Positions 1 through 9,448 are shown, numbered from the stretch's first letter. The stretch: 64,000 bases of DNA from Hymenobacter amundsenii (GCF_002204745.1 NZ_NIRR01000007.1:86436-150435), one strand, 5' to 3'. Translations and numbers: made by a program. The notes: generated from the sequence alone by a model not told the origin.

Positions 1-80
1 TTATTGCTAAGCAGGGTGGTGGCACCGTCGAGGTGAACTTGGTGCTGGGTATCGTCTTTGGGGATTTTGTGGAAGGACAT
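1..80 (-). CDS. Partial CDS, N-terminus of an unrecognised protein
   Basis: The complement of 78-80 is ATG and opens a frame of 26 codons that runs off the window edge. The peptide begins MSFHKIPKDDTQHQVHLDGA and has no signal peptide, so it looks cytoplasmic. Too little is visible to name a family. It diverges from the metallopeptidase gene, and 81-233 would hold both promoters. Confidence 0.45.
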   Translation of the reverse strand, partial: MSFHKIPKDDTQHQVHLDGATTLLSN

Positions 81-189
81 GGGGTCTCGGTTAGGTGTTG
101 AGCCGCAAAGCGCGGCAGTACGGTAAAGAATATCTGTGCAAACGCGGGGGTTTGGGAAAGGTTGTGGCGCGGCATCCGGGCCGAAGGGG

Positions 190-197
190 TACTTTTG
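190..197 (+). promoter_or_regulatory. Promoter -7 element (TACTTTTG)
   Basis: A perfect match to the Bacteroidota -7 consensus TAnnTTTG. It predicts transcription from about 204, which leaves a leader of about 30 bases before the ATG at 234 and argues against the longer frame that opens at 162. No TTG lies at the usual 19-base spacing; the nearest is 162-164. Confidence 0.45.
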
Positions 198-233
198 TGG
201 AGTAACCTAACTCATTTTGTTTCTTTCCCTCGC

Positions 234-3203
234 ATGAAGAGAATCCTTTACTTATTCGTTATGAGCCTGCTGCCCGGGCTGGTCGCCGCCCAGACGCCGG
301 CTGCAGGCTGGCAGCAACAGGTCGATTATTCTATTGACGTAAGCCTCGACGACCAGCAGCACGTGCTCACGGGCCGCGAGGAGCTGGTGTACATCAACAA
401 CTCGCCCGACGCGCTGCCCTTCCTCTGGTTCCACCTCTGGCCCAATGCCTACCGCGACAACAACACGGCCTTTGCCCGCCAGCAGCTGCGCAACGGCAGC
501 CGCAAGTTTCAGTTTGCCACGCCCGCCCAGCGCGGCTTCATCGACGGCCTCGACTTCCAGGTAAACGGGCAGCCCGCCCAACTGGAGTACGACCCCAACA
601 GCCCCGATATGGCCAAGCTGCTGCTGCCCACGCCGCTGGCGGCGGGGGCGCGCATTACGATAACGACGCCGTTCCGGGTAAAAATCCCGGACTCGTTTTC
701 CCGGTTTGGGCACGTGGGCCAGGGCTACCAGATTACGCAGTGGTACCCCAAGCCTGCCGTATACGACCAGCGCGGCTGGCATCCCATGCCCTACCTCGAT
801 CAGGGCGAGTTTTACTCCGAGTTCGGCTCGTTTGATGTGCGCCTGACGCTGCCGGCCAACTACGTGGTGGGCGCCACTGGCGTACTCCAGAACCCCGAGG
901 AGCAACAGCGCCTCGACGCGCTGGCCACTGCCGGAGCCGCCAAGAAAACGGCCGCCGACTTCGGCTCCGACCTGAGCTTCCCGGCTTCCAGCCCCGACAC
1001 CAAAACCCTGCGCTACGTGCAGGACCGGGTGCATGACTTCGCCTGGTTTGCCGACAAGCGTTTCAACGTGCTCAAGAGCGGCGTCACGCTGCCCTCGGGC
1101 CGGCAGGTAGACTCGTGGGTCATGTTCACGAACAAGGATGCCCTGAAGTGGGTGAAAGGCCTGCAGGACGTGAAAGATGCCCTTACCTACTACTCGAAGT
1201 GGGTGGGCGAGTACCCCTACGCCGCGGCCACGGCCGTGGATGGGGCCCTGAGCGCCGGCTCGGGCATGGAGTACCCGATGGTGACCGTGACCCAGCCCGC
1301 AGCTATTGTGCATGAGGTGGGCCACAACTGGTTCTATGGCATTCTGGGCTCGAACGAGCGGGATTTTCCGTGGCTCGATGAGGGCGTGAACTCGTACCTG
1401 GAAAACCGGGTGGCCGAGCGCGACGACCCCAACGCCGGCCAGTTCGACTTCCTGACCAAATCGAAGAAACTGGCCGGCACGTTTGGCGTGCAGGGCCTGC
1501 CGGCCGCCGCCCTCAACCAGGTGCCCTACCAGGCCGTGGCGGCCCGCAACCTCGACCAGCCCGTGAGCGGCGTTACGTCGGCTGACTATGGCAAGCTGAA
1601 CTACGGCATCATCGTGTACGGCAAAACGGCCTCGTTGCTCAAGTACCTGGCTGGCTACCTGGGCCAGGAGCGCTTCGATGAGGCCATGCACGCCTACTAC
1701 CAGCAGTGGCAGTTCCGCCACCCCTACCCCGCTGATATGCAGGCCGTATTCGAGCAGACCAGCGGGCAGCAGCTCGATTGGTTTTTTCAGCAGATGCTCA
1801 CGACCCAAAACCACTACGAGGCTGCACTAGCCGATTTGCTGGTGCAAGGCGAAACCCTGAAGGTGCTGGTCCGCAACGATTCGCCGGCGCCGTTTGCCGT
1901 GCCCGTTTCCACTCTCGACGCCCAGGGCCAAGTGCTGGAAACCAAGTGGACGCCCGCTTTCGGCGGCACCGAGGACGATACCCAGGACGAAACCCAACTC
2001 AACTTCAAAGCGGCCGGCGTGGCTGCCGTGGTGGTTGATGCCGGCTACCTCACGCCCCAGCTTAACCGCCGCGACGACCGCATGAAGCTCACCGGCTCGC
2101 TGCGCCGCTGGGAGCCGCTGGGCCTGCGCCCGCTGGCCAGCGTGGAGCGCTGGGACCGGCAGTTCATCAATTGGGTGCCCGTGGTGGGGGCTAACACCTC
2201 CGATAAGTTCATGCTCGGGGCGGCCTTCTACAACAATCCGCTGGCTCCTAAACGGCTCAGTTACCTGGCCATGCCCATGTTCAGCTTCAACCAGCGCGAG
2301 CTTAACGGCATCGGCCAGCTCACGCTGAACGTGCTGCCCCGCACGGGCGCCCGCCAGTTGCTAACCAGCCTGCAGGTGATGCGCTTCGAGCGCTACGTGA
2401 AAACGGAACCCAGCCTAACGCTGCTCCTGCCCCACTCGGCCTTCAACCGCGTTCAGCACCTAGTGCGGGCCGCCAACACCAACGTCCGCGACCAGGACCT
2501 AGGCCGCACCAGTAGCATCCAGACTCTGGAATACCTGGCGCGCGACGGCAACGCCCTCCAGAACTGGTCGGGCCACCTGGAATTCAACTACCTCGCGCCC
2601 ACTAACGGCGAGTCGGGCACTTCCCGCCAGCAGGCCGCCCTGCTACGGGCCACGGCCACTTATGCACGCTACTACAACCCTAAGAAGCAGGTGCGGCTGC
2701 GGCTGTTCGGGGGCGGCTTCCTGAAGCAGGGTAGCGAGAGTCCGTTTGCCATGGGCCTGAGCGGCAGCTTCGACTACCGCCGCCAGACGGCCTTCCTTGA
2801 CCGCCAGCAGATTTCGGACGCCTTCACCGCCCAGCGCCACCAGACCGACGACCGCGACGGCGGCTTCAAGTCGTTTCAGCCCGTGGCCAGCCGGCATTGG
2901 CTTACCACGCTGGGCCTGGAAGCCGACCTGCCGGTAACGTCGCTGGCCGTTTTCGCCGATTTGGGCGCGACCAAAGAGAAGTTTGCCACCCCGGGCCGCG
3001 ACGCCCACCGGGCCTACTACGATGCGGGCCTAGTGGTGCCGGTAGCCGGCAAGTTCCTGCGTTTCTACCTGCCGCTGGCCGGCACCCAGTACGCTAACGG
3101 CTTGCCCAACAGCCGCCAGGATTTCACCAACCGCATCCGTTTCGTGCTGCATTTGGAGCAGTTGAACCCGTTCCGCCTCATTAACGAGCAACTAGCGCAA
3201 TAG
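234..3203 (+). CDS. M1-family-like zinc metallopeptidase, secreted
   Basis: A 989-residue protein with signal peptide MKRILYLFVMSLLPGLVAAQ. The gluzincin zinc site is complete: HEVGH at 360-364 and the third ligand E383 within WLDEG, the usual 18 residues later. G-S-G-M-E-Y at 342-347 stands where M1 enzymes have the exopeptidase loop GxMEN; the final N is Y. After residue about 600 the sequence is rich in beta strand and resembles the long C-terminal region of the large Bacteroidota M1-like proteins. It probably trims peptides in the periplasm or at the cell surface. The frame is open from 162, but the ATG at 234 fits both the signal peptide and the promoter. A strong hairpin follows the stop. 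The substrate cannot be told from sequence. Confidence 0.9.
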   Translation: MKRILYLFVMSLLPGLVAAQTPAAGWQQQVDYSIDVSLDDQQHVLTGREELVYINNSPDALPFLWFHLWPNAYRDNNTAFARQQLRNGSRKFQFATPAQRGFIDGLDFQVNGQPAQLEYDPNSPDMAKLLLPTPLAAGARITITTPFRVKIPDSFSRFGHVGQGYQITQWYPKPAVYDQRGWHPMPYLDQGEFYSEFGSFDVRLTLPANYVVGATGVLQNPEEQQRLDALATAGAAKKTAADFGSDLSFPASSPDTKTLRYVQDRVHDFAWFADKRFNVLKSGVTLPSGRQVDSWVMFTNKDALKWVKGLQDVKDALTYYSKWVGEYPYAAATAVDGALSAGSGMEYPMVTVTQPAAIVHEVGHNWFYGILGSNERDFPWLDEGVNSYLENRVAERDDPNAGQFDFLTKSKKLAGTFGVQGLPAAALNQVPYQAVAARNLDQPVSGVTSADYGKLNYGIIVYGKTASLLKYLAGYLGQERFDEAMHAYYQQWQFRHPYPADMQAVFEQTSGQQLDWFFQQMLTTQNHYEAALADLLVQGETLKVLVRNDSPAPFAVPVSTLDAQGQVLETKWTPAFGGTEDDTQDETQLNFKAAGVAAVVVDAGYLTPQLNRRDDRMKLTGSLRRWEPLGLRPLASVERWDRQFINWVPVVGANTSDKFMLGAAFYNNPLAPKRLSYLAMPMFSFNQRELNGIGQLTLNVLPRTGARQLLTSLQVMRFERYVKTEPSLTLLLPHSAFNRVQHLVRAANTNVRDQDLGRTSSIQTLEYLARDGNALQNWSGHLEFNYLAPTNGESGTSRQQAALLRATATYARYYNPKKQVRLRLFGGGFLKQGSESPFAMGLSGSFDYRRQTAFLDRQQISDAFTAQRHQTDDRDGGFKSFQPVASRHWLTTLGLEADLPVTSLAVFADLGATKEKFATPGRDAHRAYYDAGLVVPVAGKFLRFYLPLAGTQYANGLPNSRQDFTNRIRFVLHLEQLNPFRLINEQLAQ

Positions 3204-3226
3204 CCGTTCAAATCAGGCTTGTATAG

Positions 3227-3288
3227 AACCCGGTTTGCCCGGTGGTAGCGACCCGCGGGTAGGCAACCACCGGGCAAACCGGGTTTTT
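3227..3288 (+). terminator. Intrinsic terminator after the M1 peptidase
   Basis: Perfect 19-bp arms at 3227-3245 and 3267-3285 (AACCCGGTTTGCCCGGTGG and its complement), a 21-base loop, then a run of T. It starts 23 bases after the stop codon. Confidence 0.8.
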
Positions 3289-3397
3289 AACTGGCTGCAG
3301 CCTTGCCCCGGGCATAGTGTATCTTGCCAAAAACCGGGAACCCAACAAGCCAGTGGCGTTTACCGGCCCGGCGACTTACCTGATTTCAACCCAACTC

Positions 3398-4003
3398 ATG
3401 CGCCTTGCTTCTCGCCGTTTTTTGCTGTTTTCATTGCTGCTGGGCAGTGAGTTACTGGCGGGTTGCGGCACCCGTTACGCCGACTTACCTACATTTTCGG
3501 CCGATCATCAGCTGTTGCAGTTAGTGGTGGAGATGCCGGCTGGCTCCAACCACGAGTTACGCTACAACCCCACCACCAACGAATTTGAACCGCGCCGCCT
3601 AGCGGGCCTAGAGGCCGTGGTGGAGTTTTTGCCGGCTCCGGGCAACCTGGGTTTCGTACCCGGCACGAGCGGGGCCGCCGTACCGGGCGGACCGAGCCAA
3701 CCGCTGCCGGCCCTGCTGCTGGCCGAAAGCCAGCCCGCCGGCACGATACTCGAAGTGCTGCCCGTAGCCCTGCTCACGCTCGACGTAAACGGGCAGCTCC
3801 AGCCCATCCTCGTGGCCGTACCCGCCCGCCCAGGTCAGCGCATTTTGCCTCGGGCCACTACCTGGGTCAGCCTCAACCAGTACTATCCCAACGTGCGGCC
3901 CTTCCTCAACCTTTGGTTCCGCCACCGCGCCCCCAACACCCGCATCGTGGGCTGGAAAGATGAGCAGGCAGCCAGCCAGGAGGTGCGCCGCTGGATGAAG
4001 TGA
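3398..4003 (+). CDS. Hypothetical lipoprotein
   Basis: A 201-residue protein beginning MRLASRRFLLFSLLLGSELLAGCGT. The lipobox LLAG-C marks a signal peptidase II lipoprotein. The frame is open from 3317, but only the ATG at 3398 places the signal sequence at the N-terminus. The mature part has a Pro/Gly-rich middle (FVPGTSGAAVPGGPSQP) and a C-terminal segment with many aromatic residues; no family was recognised. The stop codon TGA at 4001-4003 lies inside the first unit of a heptamer repeat array, so the array sets the end of the protein. Confidence 0.7.
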   Translation: MRLASRRFLLFSLLLGSELLAGCGTRYADLPTFSADHQLLQLVVEMPAGSNHELRYNPTTNEFEPRRLAGLEAVVEFLPAPGNLGFVPGTSGAAVPGGPSQPLPALLLAESQPAGTILEVLPVALLTLDVNGQLQPILVAVPARPGQRILPRATTWVSLNQYYPNVRPFLNLWFRHRAPNTRIVGWKDEQAASQEVRRWMK

Positions 4004-4055
4004 GAAGTGAGAAGTGAGAAGTGAGAAGTGAGAAGTGAGAAGTGAGAAGTGAGAA
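4000..4055. repeat. Eight tandem copies of GTGAGAA
   Basis: Eight exact 7-base units run from 4000 to 4055. The first supplies the TGA stop of the preceding lipoprotein gene. The array is followed at 4083 by a short inverted repeat of the GTCAT family, an association seen again elsewhere in the window. Confidence 0.95.
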
Positions 4056-4082
4056 ACGGTACGGGAACTGGGAGCATATGGA

Positions 4083-4113
4083 ACGTCATTCTTCGCTTCG
4101 CTCTGAATGACGT
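4083..4113. repeat. GTCAT-family inverted repeat, short form
   Basis: Arms ACGTCATTC (4083-4091) and GAATGACGT (4105-4113) around a loop of alternating TTCGC and CGCTC. It lies between convergent genes and could act as a two-way terminator, although no T-run follows. The same core recurs at 18361 and 40311. Confidence 0.8.
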
Positions 4114-4243
4114 GCTTTTCCTCTGCGCAACAACTGCGGCTTTAAGCGCAACCGCACTGCGGTGGCCTTCCCCAATAAGCAAACAGCCCCGCCGGCCAAT
4201 GCCAACGGGGCTGTTCGGGTACTCATTAGTAGGGCGAGGCCGA

Positions 4244-4954
4244 CTACTCGATTTTATTGAGACGCTCCTTGACGGCTTCCAGGGCCACGCGCATGTTCAC
4301 GATGTCGGCGCGGGCAGCTTCCTGCTCCTTCAGATTCATGTCGATCTGGTTGTTGAACTGCTGCAACTCAGCCGCGTTTTGCGCCAGCGCCTGCTGAATC
4401 TCCATTTTCTTCTGCTTGTTCTTGTCGATGTCGCGCTTCACGGCATCACCCTTGGCAATTACGGCCATGTGCTGATCCTGGGCCTGCATGAGCGACTTTT
4501 CGGCCGATGCTACCTGCACCGCCATATCTTCACGGTAGAGCTTGCGCGAAAAGTCCTTCAGGTAACCTTCGGCCGACTTCCACTGCACGGGCGTGGCGTC
4601 CTTGCTCAGATAAGCATTGCCGAGGTCAATCGACCACCAGATGGTCGTACCGGTTGGCACAGCGTCTACTTTGCTGATAACGCGCACCGGAGTTTTGGAA
4701 ACGGCGTCAATTACCACCCCGTCCATCGTGTAAATGCCTTTATCAGCTTTCACTTTGCTGCCGAATTGCTCGTCGAGCTGTTTTTTCCACGAATCCTCTA
4801 CCCGCTTGCTGTCGAGCTGCATTGATACGCGCTGGCCTTTACGGGGAATCCCCTTAATGGCCATATCCGTTTCGTCGACGGGCGAGTTTTGTGCTAGGCT
4901 CGTGACCGATGAGGCCAATAGCAGCAGCAGAGAAAAAAGTACGCCTCGTTTCAT
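4244..4954 (-). CDS. Secreted protein with C-terminal coiled coil, unknown function
   Basis: A 236-residue protein with signal peptide MKRGVLFSLLLLLASSVTSLAQ. The middle is a small folded domain (about 25-140) containing TTIWWSIDLGNAYL. From about 150 to the end it is Lys/Glu/Gln-rich with heptad-like spacing (QQALAQNAAELQQFNNQIDMN), so a long coiled coil is likely. It is probably periplasmic or attached to the envelope through a partner. No named family was recognised. About 240 bases separate its start from the divergent pterin operon. Confidence 0.7.
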   Translation of the reverse strand: MKRGVLFSLLLLLASSVTSLAQNSPVDETDMAIKGIPRKGQRVSMQLDSKRVEDSWKKQLDEQFGSKVKADKGIYTMDGVVIDAVSKTPVRVISKVDAVPTGTTIWWSIDLGNAYLSKDATPVQWKSAEGYLKDFSRKLYREDMAVQVASAEKSLMQAQDQHMAVIAKGDAVKRDIDKNKQKKMEIQQALAQNAAELQQFNNQIDMNLKEQEAARADIVNMRVALEAVKERLNKIE

Positions 4955-5193
4955 ATAAGATGAAATTGGGTGAAAAAGAAGAGGTTGAGCAGGATATAAA
5001 CGGCCGGTGATTCTGACTCCGACTGACCAAATTTAACCAGACTCGCTGCATGTTGCTATACCTCAGATTGTTTTTTTTCAAGAAACATGACTTTTAGAAG
5101 AAAATTAATATTAAGCCTAATTTATATACCAGCACTAGCGGCTTTCGGCTTCGGCCCGAACAAAACGCTGGCTCGTAGGGTTGGGTGCTAACT

Positions 5194-5601
5194 ATGACCG
5201 TTACCATCTGCCGCCAGGAGCACTTCAATGCTGCTCACCGTTTGCACAATTCTGCCTGGACCGACGCCCGCAACGAACAGGTGTTTGGCAAGTGCAACAA
5301 CCCCAACTACCACGGCCACAACTACCGGCTCATCGTGCGCCTGACAGGCGAAATCGACCCCGAAACGGGCTACGTGTACGACATGAAGCGGCTGAGTGAC
5401 CTTATTAAGCGCGAGATTCTCGATATCTTTGACCACCGCAACCTAAACCTGGATACGGCCGAATTCCGCGACCTTAACCCCACGGCCGAGAATATTGCCG
5501 TGGTAAGCTGGAACCGGCTGCGGCCCCACGTGGCGTCTCACCTGGCCCTATCGGTCACGCTGTATGAGACCGAACGCAATTCTGTAGAATATCATGGATA
5601 A
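5194..5601 (+). CDS. queD: 6-pyruvoyltetrahydropterin synthase / QueD family protein
   Basis: A 135-residue protein with the full 6-PTPS signature: zinc ligands H15 (in HFNAAH), H40 and H42 (in HGHNY) and the catalytic cysteine C34 in GKCNNP. Members act on 7,8-dihydroneopterin triphosphate, giving either carboxytetrahydropterin for queuosine (QueD) or pyruvoyltetrahydropterin. A GTG three codons upstream is possible, but the ATG at 5194 is standard. The gene overlaps folE by 8 bases, so the enzyme making its substrate is translated from the same message. No queC, queE or sepiapterin reductase gene is nearby, so the branch is undecided. Confidence 0.9.
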   Translation: MTVTICRQEHFNAAHRLHNSAWTDARNEQVFGKCNNPNYHGHNYRLIVRLTGEIDPETGYVYDMKRLSDLIKREILDIFDHRNLNLDTAEFRDLNPTAENIAVVSWNRLRPHVASHLALSVTLYETERNSVEYHG

Positions 5602-6283
5602 CCCCTTGTCTGCGGCTACGGCCGTAGCCGGTGGCGCCGCCGCCGCCACCGCCGTTGATGCCCAGTTGCCCGCCGACCTGCGCACGCCCCTGCGGCCCGA
5701 TGCGTTTGCCCTCGACGAAGAAGCCAAGATTGAGGCCATTGCCGGCCATTTCCGGGAAATCATGCAGGTGTTGGGCCTCGACCTGACCGACGACAGCCTG
5801 AATGGTACGCCCCGGCGGGTGGCCAAAATGTACGTGCAGGAGTGGTTTCGGGGCCTGAACCCCGAGTACCGGCCCGACGTGCGCCTGTTCGAAAACCGCT
5901 ACCAGTACCAGCAGATGCTGGTGGAGCGCGACATTACGCTTTTCTCCTGCTGCGAGCATCATTTCGTGCCCATCATCGGCAAGGCCCACGTGGCCTACCT
6001 GCCCGGCGAACATGTGGTGGGCCTGAGTAAGCTCAACCGGGTGGTGCAGTATTTCGCCCGCCGCCCGCAGGTGCAGGAGCGCCTCACGCGCCAGATTGCC
6101 GAGGAACTTAAAAATGCCCTTCACACCGACAACGTAGCCGTGCTCATCGAGGCCGACCACCTCTGCGTGATGAGCCGGGGCGTGAACGACACGAGCAGCA
6201 GCACGCTCACGGCCGAGTACGGCGGCGTGTTCGGCCAAGATGCCGCCCTGCGCCAGGAGTTTCTGCGCCTGATTGGGAAATAA
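5594..6283 (+). CDS. folE: GTP cyclohydrolase I
   Basis: A 229-residue protein that converts GTP to 7,8-dihydroneopterin triphosphate, the first step of folate, biopterin and queuosine synthesis. Zinc ligands are visible as C120 and H123 (in CCEHH) and C191 (in HLCVMSRG). The core GTPRRVAKMYVQEWF and the block FVPIIGKAHVAYLP are typical of FolE1. The first 35 residues are a low-complexity Ala-rich extension. The ATG lies inside the end of the queD-like gene (8-base overlap), which suggests translational coupling. Confidence 0.96.
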   Translation: MDNPLSAATAVAGGAAAATAVDAQLPADLRTPLRPDAFALDEEAKIEAIAGHFREIMQVLGLDLTDDSLNGTPRRVAKMYVQEWFRGLNPEYRPDVRLFENRYQYQQMLVERDITLFSCCEHHFVPIIGKAHVAYLPGEHVVGLSKLNRVVQYFARRPQVQERLTRQIAEELKNALHTDNVAVLIEADHLCVMSRGVNDTSSSTLTAEYGGVFGQDAALRQEFLRLIGK

Positions 6284-6285
6284 AT

Positions 6286-6406
6286 CAGTTGCCCGTGACC
6301 AGTTGCCCGTTGTCAGTAATTGGCACGCAACTCTGTAGTAGCTTGCGCCCCCGCTTGTCGCCAACCTACCCGAAACTGGCAATGGGCAACTCATCACTGG
6401 CAATTG
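6286..6406. repeat. Heptamer-patterned inverted repeat
   Basis: The left arm (6286-6318) is built of 7-base steps around AGTTGCC and CGTTGTC. The right arm (6374-6406) carries the complement (about 26 of 32 positions pair), leaving a loop of about 55 bases. It fills the gap between folE and the next gene. A related array surrounds the repeat at 32351-32466. Confidence 0.7.
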
Positions 6407-6413
6407 AAAGAAC

Positions 6414-7328
6414 ATGTCTCGTAAAGTACTGATTACCGGTGGCACCGGCCTGATTGGCACCCGACTAGCCGAACTACTCATTGATGGGGGTTACGAGGTA
6501 GCCCTGCTGAGTCGCACGCCCGGTAACAACCGCTACCCCAGTTTCCGCTGGGAGCCGCTGGCGGGCACCATCGACGAGGCCGCCGTTCCGTACGCCGACT
6601 ATATTATCAACCTGGCCGGCAGCAGTGTGTCGGATGGCAAATGGACCCGGGAGCGGAAGCGCGAAATTCTATCGAGCCGGCTGGCGGGTACCCAACTCAT
6701 TGCCCAGGAGTTGCGCAAGGGCAACCACCACGTCCGAGCCTTCGTGTCGGCTTCGGCTATTGGCATTTATGGTGACCAAGGCACTCGGGTGCTGACTGAA
6801 GAAACCTCCCCGGACCCCGACGACTTTCTGGCCGACGTGTGCCAGCAGTGGGAGCAGGCCGCCGAATACGTGGAGCAGGACGGCATCCGGACGGCTATTG
6901 TGCGCATCGGCATTGTGCTCAGCCCCGAGGGCGGGGCGTTGGTACCGCTGGCCCGCACCGTGAAGCTGATGGCCGGTGCCCCGCTGGGCTCGGGCAAGCA
7001 GTACATGTCCTGGATTCATCTCGACGACTTGTGCCGGCTCTTTATTCAGGCCTTGGAAGACGAGCAGTGGAAGGGCGTCTACAACGCCGTGGCCCCGAAC
7101 CCAGTCACGAACCAGGAGTTCACCGAAACCCTGGCTGAGGTGCTGCACCGCCCACTGGTACTGCCTAAAGTGCCCGAGTTTGGCCTCAAGCTAATGATGG
7201 GCGAGATGAGCGAAATCGTGCTGGCCTCCCAGCGGGTAAGCGCCGAAAAAGTACTGAGCAAGGGCTTTCAGTTCGAATATCCGACCCTGAAACTGGCCCT
7301 GAAGTCGTTCTACGGCGAGGATAAGTAG
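6414..7328 (+). CDS. SDR39U1-type epimerase (TIGR01777 family)
   Basis: A 304-residue atypical short-chain dehydrogenase. The N-terminus has the NAD(P)-binding motif TGGTGLIG (residues about 8-15), and the family blocks DYIINLAG, SASAIGIYGDQG, RIGIVLSPEGGAL and SWIHLDDLCRLF follow in order. The biochemical role of this family is unsettled. It is followed after only 11 bases by a membrane protein gene, so the two are probably cotranscribed. A second member (59660-60577) is more diverged. Confidence 0.9.
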   Translation: MSRKVLITGGTGLIGTRLAELLIDGGYEVALLSRTPGNNRYPSFRWEPLAGTIDEAAVPYADYIINLAGSSVSDGKWTRERKREILSSRLAGTQLIAQELRKGNHHVRAFVSASAIGIYGDQGTRVLTEETSPDPDDFLADVCQQWEQAAEYVEQDGIRTAIVRIGIVLSPEGGALVPLARTVKLMAGAPLGSGKQYMSWIHLDDLCRLFIQALEDEQWKGVYNAVAPNPVTNQEFTETLAEVLHRPLVLPKVPEFGLKLMMGEMSEIVLASQRVSAEKVLSKGFQFEYPTLKLALKSFYGEDK

Positions 7329-7339
7329 CCCGGGCACGT

Positions 7340-8560
7340 ATGCGGCGGTTTCTGCAAGGCCTCCTTTTACTGCCGTTGCTAGTGGTCGGATACTTGAACT
7401 GCCGTCTGTTTTATGCCCCGGATTTCAGCCCGGTAGCCGGCCGTTCCATCAACCAAGACGTGGTGGCCCAACTGCGGTTTTTGCGCGGGCCGATGCACGA
7501 TGGGGCGGGCCTGCAGATGCAGGAAATCTACCCGGAGGGCTTCGTGTACCTGAACTCCCTTTATGCGCTGGCTTGGACGGAACTGCTGCCGCACCTTTCT
7601 CCCCAAAGCGCCCTTTACCAGGAAGGACTGGCGGAAGCTGGGTGGGCCGTGCGGGAAATCCAGTCGCCGGCCGGACAGGCGCAGTTCTACGATACCGACC
7701 TACTGCTGCCGCAGGGCGCGTTTTATCAAGGCTGGTCGGCCTACGTATTGGGGCGTTACCTGGCCGCCCACCCCCCGGCCCGCCGCGACACGGCCCAGGC
7801 ACGACAGTTTCGGCAGCAATGTGCTCTTATCGCCTGGGCGCTGCAAAACAGCCATACTCCTTACCTCGAATCCTATGCCGGGGCAGCCTGGCCTGCCGAT
7901 GGCGTGATGGGCGTGGCCGCTTTAGCCTGGCACGACCGACTGTATCCGCCCGCTTACCAGCCCCTCATCCGGCAATGGGTCCGCAACGTGCAGGGCCACC
8001 TGGATTCGCGGGGTTTGCTGCCCCACCGCACGGCGGCTGGCACCGGACAATCGGTGGAAGATGCCCGGGGCTCGTCGCAGAGCCAACTACTCAACTTTCT
8101 GGTCGAAATCGATTCAACTTTCGCCCAGCAGCAATTTCGGCGCTACCGACGCTATTTTCACGCCTCGCGCCTGGGTTTGCCCGGTATCCGCGAAGCCGCC
8201 CTCGGAGCCCGACCCACCAACGACATTGATTCGGGTCCGGTTATCTGGGGCATCGGCGGGGCGGCCTCCCTGGTCGGCCGGCGCACCATGCAGCGCTACG
8301 CCGACACCACGGCGGCAGTGGGCTTGCGCAACAGCATCGAGGGGTTTGGGGCAGCCGTTACTTCCTCGGCCGGTAAGCGTTACCTGTTTGGCCAGCTGCC
8401 CATTGCCGACGCCTTCATTGCCTGGGCGAATTCGGTGGAGGCCACCCGCGAGATTCGGGGAGTTGCGGGCTGGCGCGGGCGTTTTCAGTTGCTGTCGACG
8501 CTGGTGGCGGCGGGGCTAATGGCCGGGATGATGGGGCTGGAGCGTGAGCGGCGGCGCTAA
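7340..8560 (+). CDS. Membrane-anchored protein, possible alpha/alpha toroid fold
   Basis: A 406-residue protein with a hydrophobic N-terminus (MRRFLQGLLLLPLLVVGYLN) and a short hydrophobic segment near the C-terminus (LLSTLVAAGLMAGMMGL). The interior alternates helical stretches with Trp/Tyr/Gly-rich turns such as ESYAGAAWPADGVMGVAALAWHD, a pattern seen in toroidal enzymes like the linalool dehydratase-isomerase group. This is a resemblance, not an identification. It directly follows the SDR39U1 gene and probably shares its transcript. Confidence 0.65.
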   Translation: MRRFLQGLLLLPLLVVGYLNCRLFYAPDFSPVAGRSINQDVVAQLRFLRGPMHDGAGLQMQEIYPEGFVYLNSLYALAWTELLPHLSPQSALYQEGLAEAGWAVREIQSPAGQAQFYDTDLLLPQGAFYQGWSAYVLGRYLAAHPPARRDTAQARQFRQQCALIAWALQNSHTPYLESYAGAAWPADGVMGVAALAWHDRLYPPAYQPLIRQWVRNVQGHLDSRGLLPHRTAAGTGQSVEDARGSSQSQLLNFLVEIDSTFAQQQFRRYRRYFHASRLGLPGIREAALGARPTNDIDSGPVIWGIGGAASLVGRRTMQRYADTTAAVGLRNSIEGFGAAVTSSAGKRYLFGQLPIADAFIAWANSVEATREIRGVAGWRGRFQLLSTLVAAGLMAGMMGLERERRR

Positions 8561-8674
8561 TGGTTATGTGCGCCGGCAAATAGGCCGTTGTGGTTGATGC
8601 CCTGCGGCAAATGCTCCGTTTATTGCCGTAAACCGCCTTATTTTGCGCCTCTACTTCCTCCCTTAGCGCGCGTT

Positions 8675-9448
8675 ATGACCAAGCCTTCCCCACGTCCCTA
8701 CATTCTGGCTGAAACTACCTGGCAAGCCGTTAAAGACACTTCTGTGGAGGTCGTGGTGCTGCCCTGGGGCGCCACCGAGGCCCACAACTACCACTTGCCC
8801 TATGGCACCGATAACTACCAGGCCGACTACGTGGCCGCCGAGGCAGCCCGGGTGGCCTGGGAGCAGGGCGCGAAGGTGTTGGTACTGCCCGCCATTCCGT
8901 TCGGCGTGAACACCGGCCAACTCGACATCACGCTCGATATCAACCTTAACCCGAGTACCCAACTAGCCATTTTGCGCGACGTGGTGCAGGTGCTGGCCCG
9001 CCAGGGCATCCCGAAGCTGGTGGTGCTCAACGGCCACGGCGGCAACGACTTTCGCCAGATTTTGCGCGAGTTGCAAGCCGAATTCCCGACCGTGTTCCTG
9101 AGCACCGCTACCTTGTTTCGGATAGTTGACCGCAACCAGTTCTTTGAGGCCCCCGGCGACCATGCCGACGAGCTGGAAACGAGCGTAATGCTCCATATTG
9201 CGCCCCATTTGGTGCGGCCCTTGGCCGAAGCGGGCCCGGGCGCCGCCAAGCAGTTCCGCATTCGGGCCTTGCGCGAATGGGCTTGGGCCCAGCGCGAGTG
9301 GAGCCAGGTAACAGCCGACACCGGCGTGGGCAACCCGGCCGCCGCCACCGCCGAGAAAGGCGCGGCCTTCCTGGCGGCAGTTACGGCCGAGTTGGGGCAG
9401 TTTCTGGTGGAGCTGGCCGCCGCCGATTTGCACGACCTATACGAGTAG
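8675..9448 (+). CDS. Creatininase family protein
   Basis: A 257-residue amidohydrolase-like protein. Metal ligands typical of the creatininase / mycofactocin MftE family are present: E35 and H37 in GATEAHN, D46 in GTDNYQAD, the histidine of NGHGGND and the glutamate of DHADELETS. Members hydrolyse cyclic or amide bonds; the substrate here is unknown. The frame is open from 8588, but the ATG at 8675 matches the family start. The gene converges on the PBP1A gene with only six bases between the stop codons. Confidence 0.88.
   Translation: MTKPSPRPYILAETTWQAVKDTSVEVVVLPWGATEAHNYHLPYGTDNYQADYVAAEAARVAWEQGAKVLVLPAIPFGVNTGQLDITLDINLNPSTQLAILRDVVQVLARQGIPKLVVLNGHGGNDFRQILRELQAEFPTVFLSTATLFRIVDRNQFFEAPGDHADELETSVMLHIAPHLVRPLAEAGPGAAKQFRIRALREWAWAQREWSQVTADTGVGNPAAATAEKGAAFLAAVTAELGQFLVELAAADLHDLYE

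Noticed and set aside
4000..4055. CRISPR array
   Set aside because: Units of seven bases without spacers are a simple tandem repeat. No cas gene or 25-40-base repeat with spacers exists in the window.
5185..6283. Complete queuosine operon
   Set aside because: Only the first two steps are present; queC, queE and queF are not in the window, so the pathway cannot be claimed.
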